From assembly GCA_030673355.1 (NCBI GenBank), contig DAOVJF010000150.1, positions 1 to 6,645 on the forward strand: a stretch of 6,645 nt of DNA, in the 5' to 3' direction. Position numbers and translations under genes: made by a program. The stretch comes from Planctomycetota bacterium. GTDB lineage: Bacteria > JAJVIF01 > JAPKYR01. Below are positions 5,991 to 6,645 of the stretch, piece after piece (the stretch's first letter is position 1; each line of letters opens with the position of its first letter). The notes under the pieces are model-generated. The model was not told the DNA's origin. It worked only from the letters and a program-made list of their open reading frames with translations, and did not search any database.

Positions 5991-6482
5991 ATGGAACCTT
6001 TATACGAATTCAAAGACTCACAGGGCACCATGAAATGGCTTATCTTCACGCTCGGGATCATGATGCTGGCTATGGCGGTTTTCCTGCCTGACGACCCTGA
6101 GGTGCACATTTGGCTCATGTGGGGAACCCGCGTCATGCTTGCCTTTTTCGGCGTACTGTCAATCATCGTGGTCCCGGAAGTAAAAATTAGGGCTTACCCC
6201 GACCACCTGGCGATCCGTTACGGCTTAACAAAATTAATCAGTTTTAACCTTGATAACACAAAAATAGTAAGTATTAAAGCGATTGAATACAATCCCATGA
6301 AGGACTTCGGCGGATGGGGTATCAAGGGCGGCGGGGGAATTTGGAAAGGCTGGTACGGGTTTACAGCTTCCATATCGAACAAGGCGCTCGCGATCGAAAC
6401 GACAGAGAAAAATTATATTGTGGGATGTAATAATCCCGGGGAAGCCGAGACGATGCTTAAAAATGTCGTGGGATTGAAGTAG
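5991..6482 (+). CDS. Small membrane protein with two TM helices and a bacterial PH-like domain
   Basis: Not a named gene. Residues about 15-33 and 41-62 are two hydrophobic helices separated by a short acidic turn (PDDPEVH), so both ends should face the same side, probably the cytoplasm. The rest (about 65-160) reads as a beta-rich domain: KIRAYPDHLAIRYG, KLISFNLDNTKIVSIKA, then FGGWGIKGGGG (106-116), a strand LAIETTEKNYIVG and a final helix NPGEAETMLKNVV. The order 'GGWGI - glycine loop - aromatic turn - strand - strand - Gxxxpxe helix' is typical of the membrane-tethered PH-like (bPH) proteins common in bacteria, most of which lack a known function. At 163 residues it is complete for that type. 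The start is supported by a good ribosome binding site. It faces a terminator and a convergent gene on its right. Confidence 0.78.
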   Translation: MEPLYEFKDSQGTMKWLIFTLGIMMLAMAVFLPDDPEVHIWLMWGTRVMLAFFGVLSIIVVPEVKIRAYPDHLAIRYGLTKLISFNLDNTKIVSIKAIEYNPMKDFGGWGIKGGGGIWKGWYGFTASISNKALAIETTEKNYIVGCNNPGEAETMLKNVVGLK

Positions 6483-6535
6483 AACAGGCTCACACCTCTC
6501 CCCGTTCACGGCCCCGATACACATCGATAAAAAAA

Positions 6536-6562
6536 GCCCGCTTCCTGGAAATCGAAACGGGC
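6536..6562 (-). terminator. Intrinsic terminator of the gene entering from the right
   Basis: GCCCG (6536-6540) and CGGGC (6558-6562) form a GC-rich stem. On the minus strand the stem is directly followed by seven T residues, the layout of a rho-independent terminator. Read on the plus strand, the stem is followed by GTTGG and then TTTTT, so it may also stop the PH-like transcript less efficiently. The loop of 17 bases holds a small TTCC/GGAA pairing that could extend the stem. Confidence 0.6.
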
Positions 6563-6570
6563 GTTGGTTT

Positions 6571-6645
6571 TTATTTGAAAATTGATTTTACCTGGTATTT
6601 ACCATAGTTAATCGCATTGATAGACGTGTTCGGAACCCTCATCGA
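6571..6645 (-). CDS. Likely C-terminal end of an unidentified minus-strand gene, cut by the window edge
   Basis: On the minus strand one frame is open from the window edge for 24 codons and stops with TAA at 6573-6571, about eight bases before the terminator stem. The other two minus frames hit stops sooner. The peptide ends with residues like YGKYQVKSIFK. Its closeness to the terminator is the main evidence that it is coding. The segment is too short to identify the protein. Confidence 0.42.
   Translation of the reverse strand, partial: SMRVPNTSINAINYGKYQVKSIFK

Overview
This is a bacterial chromosomal window with no rRNA, tRNA, CRISPR array, IS element or phage gene that I can see. It holds seven protein genes, one of them cut by the left edge, and probably the last codons of an eighth gene cut by the right edge. 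Most genes are of mixed base composition (roughly 45-55% GC by eye). The exception is the first 362 bases, at about one third GC. The HDOD regulator, a monofunctional two-ACT aspartate kinase, a gamma-family PLP enzyme and a zinc-ribbon/SH3-like membrane protein together point to a free-living bacterium. Some genes have a good Shine-Dalgarno (PLP enzyme, PH-like protein) and others have none visible (glycosyltransferase, zinc-ribbon gene). That mix would fit a poorly characterised FCB-like or candidate-phylum lineage, but this is a weak inference and I cannot name a genus.

Layout. Positions 1-362 (+): C-terminal part of an AT-rich gene that looks foreign. Positions 363-527: gene-free gap with overlapping inverted repeats. 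Positions 528-2737 (-): a GT2 glycosyltransferase followed 62 bp later by aspartate kinase. Positions 2738-2801: short divergent promoter region. Positions 2802-3407 (+): double zinc-ribbon, one-TM, SH3-like protein, converging with a gap of only 16 bp on a minus-strand Cys/Met-metabolism PLP enzyme (3424-4620). Positions 4621-4926: about 306 bp with no gene. Positions 4927-5862 (-): HDOD signalling protein starting at TTG. Positions 5863-5990: divergent intergenic region. Positions 5991-6482 (+): small two-TM protein with a bacterial PH-like domain. Positions 6483-6645: an intrinsic terminator facing the minus strand and the apparent C-terminus of a minus-strand gene running in from the right.

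Functional picture. Aspartate kinase and the PLP enzyme both belong to aspartate-derived sulfur amino acid metabolism, but they lie on either side of unrelated genes and are not one operon. The glycosyltransferase is a soluble polyprenyl-phosphate-sugar-synthase-like enzyme. The HDOD, zinc-ribbon and PH-like proteins are typical of genes scattered singly through a chromosome. I see no convincing multi-gene novel system. The items most worth a second look are the AT-rich left-edge gene, the PLP enzyme that lacks the residues specific to methionine gamma-lyase, and the zinc-ribbon-TM-SH3 protein.
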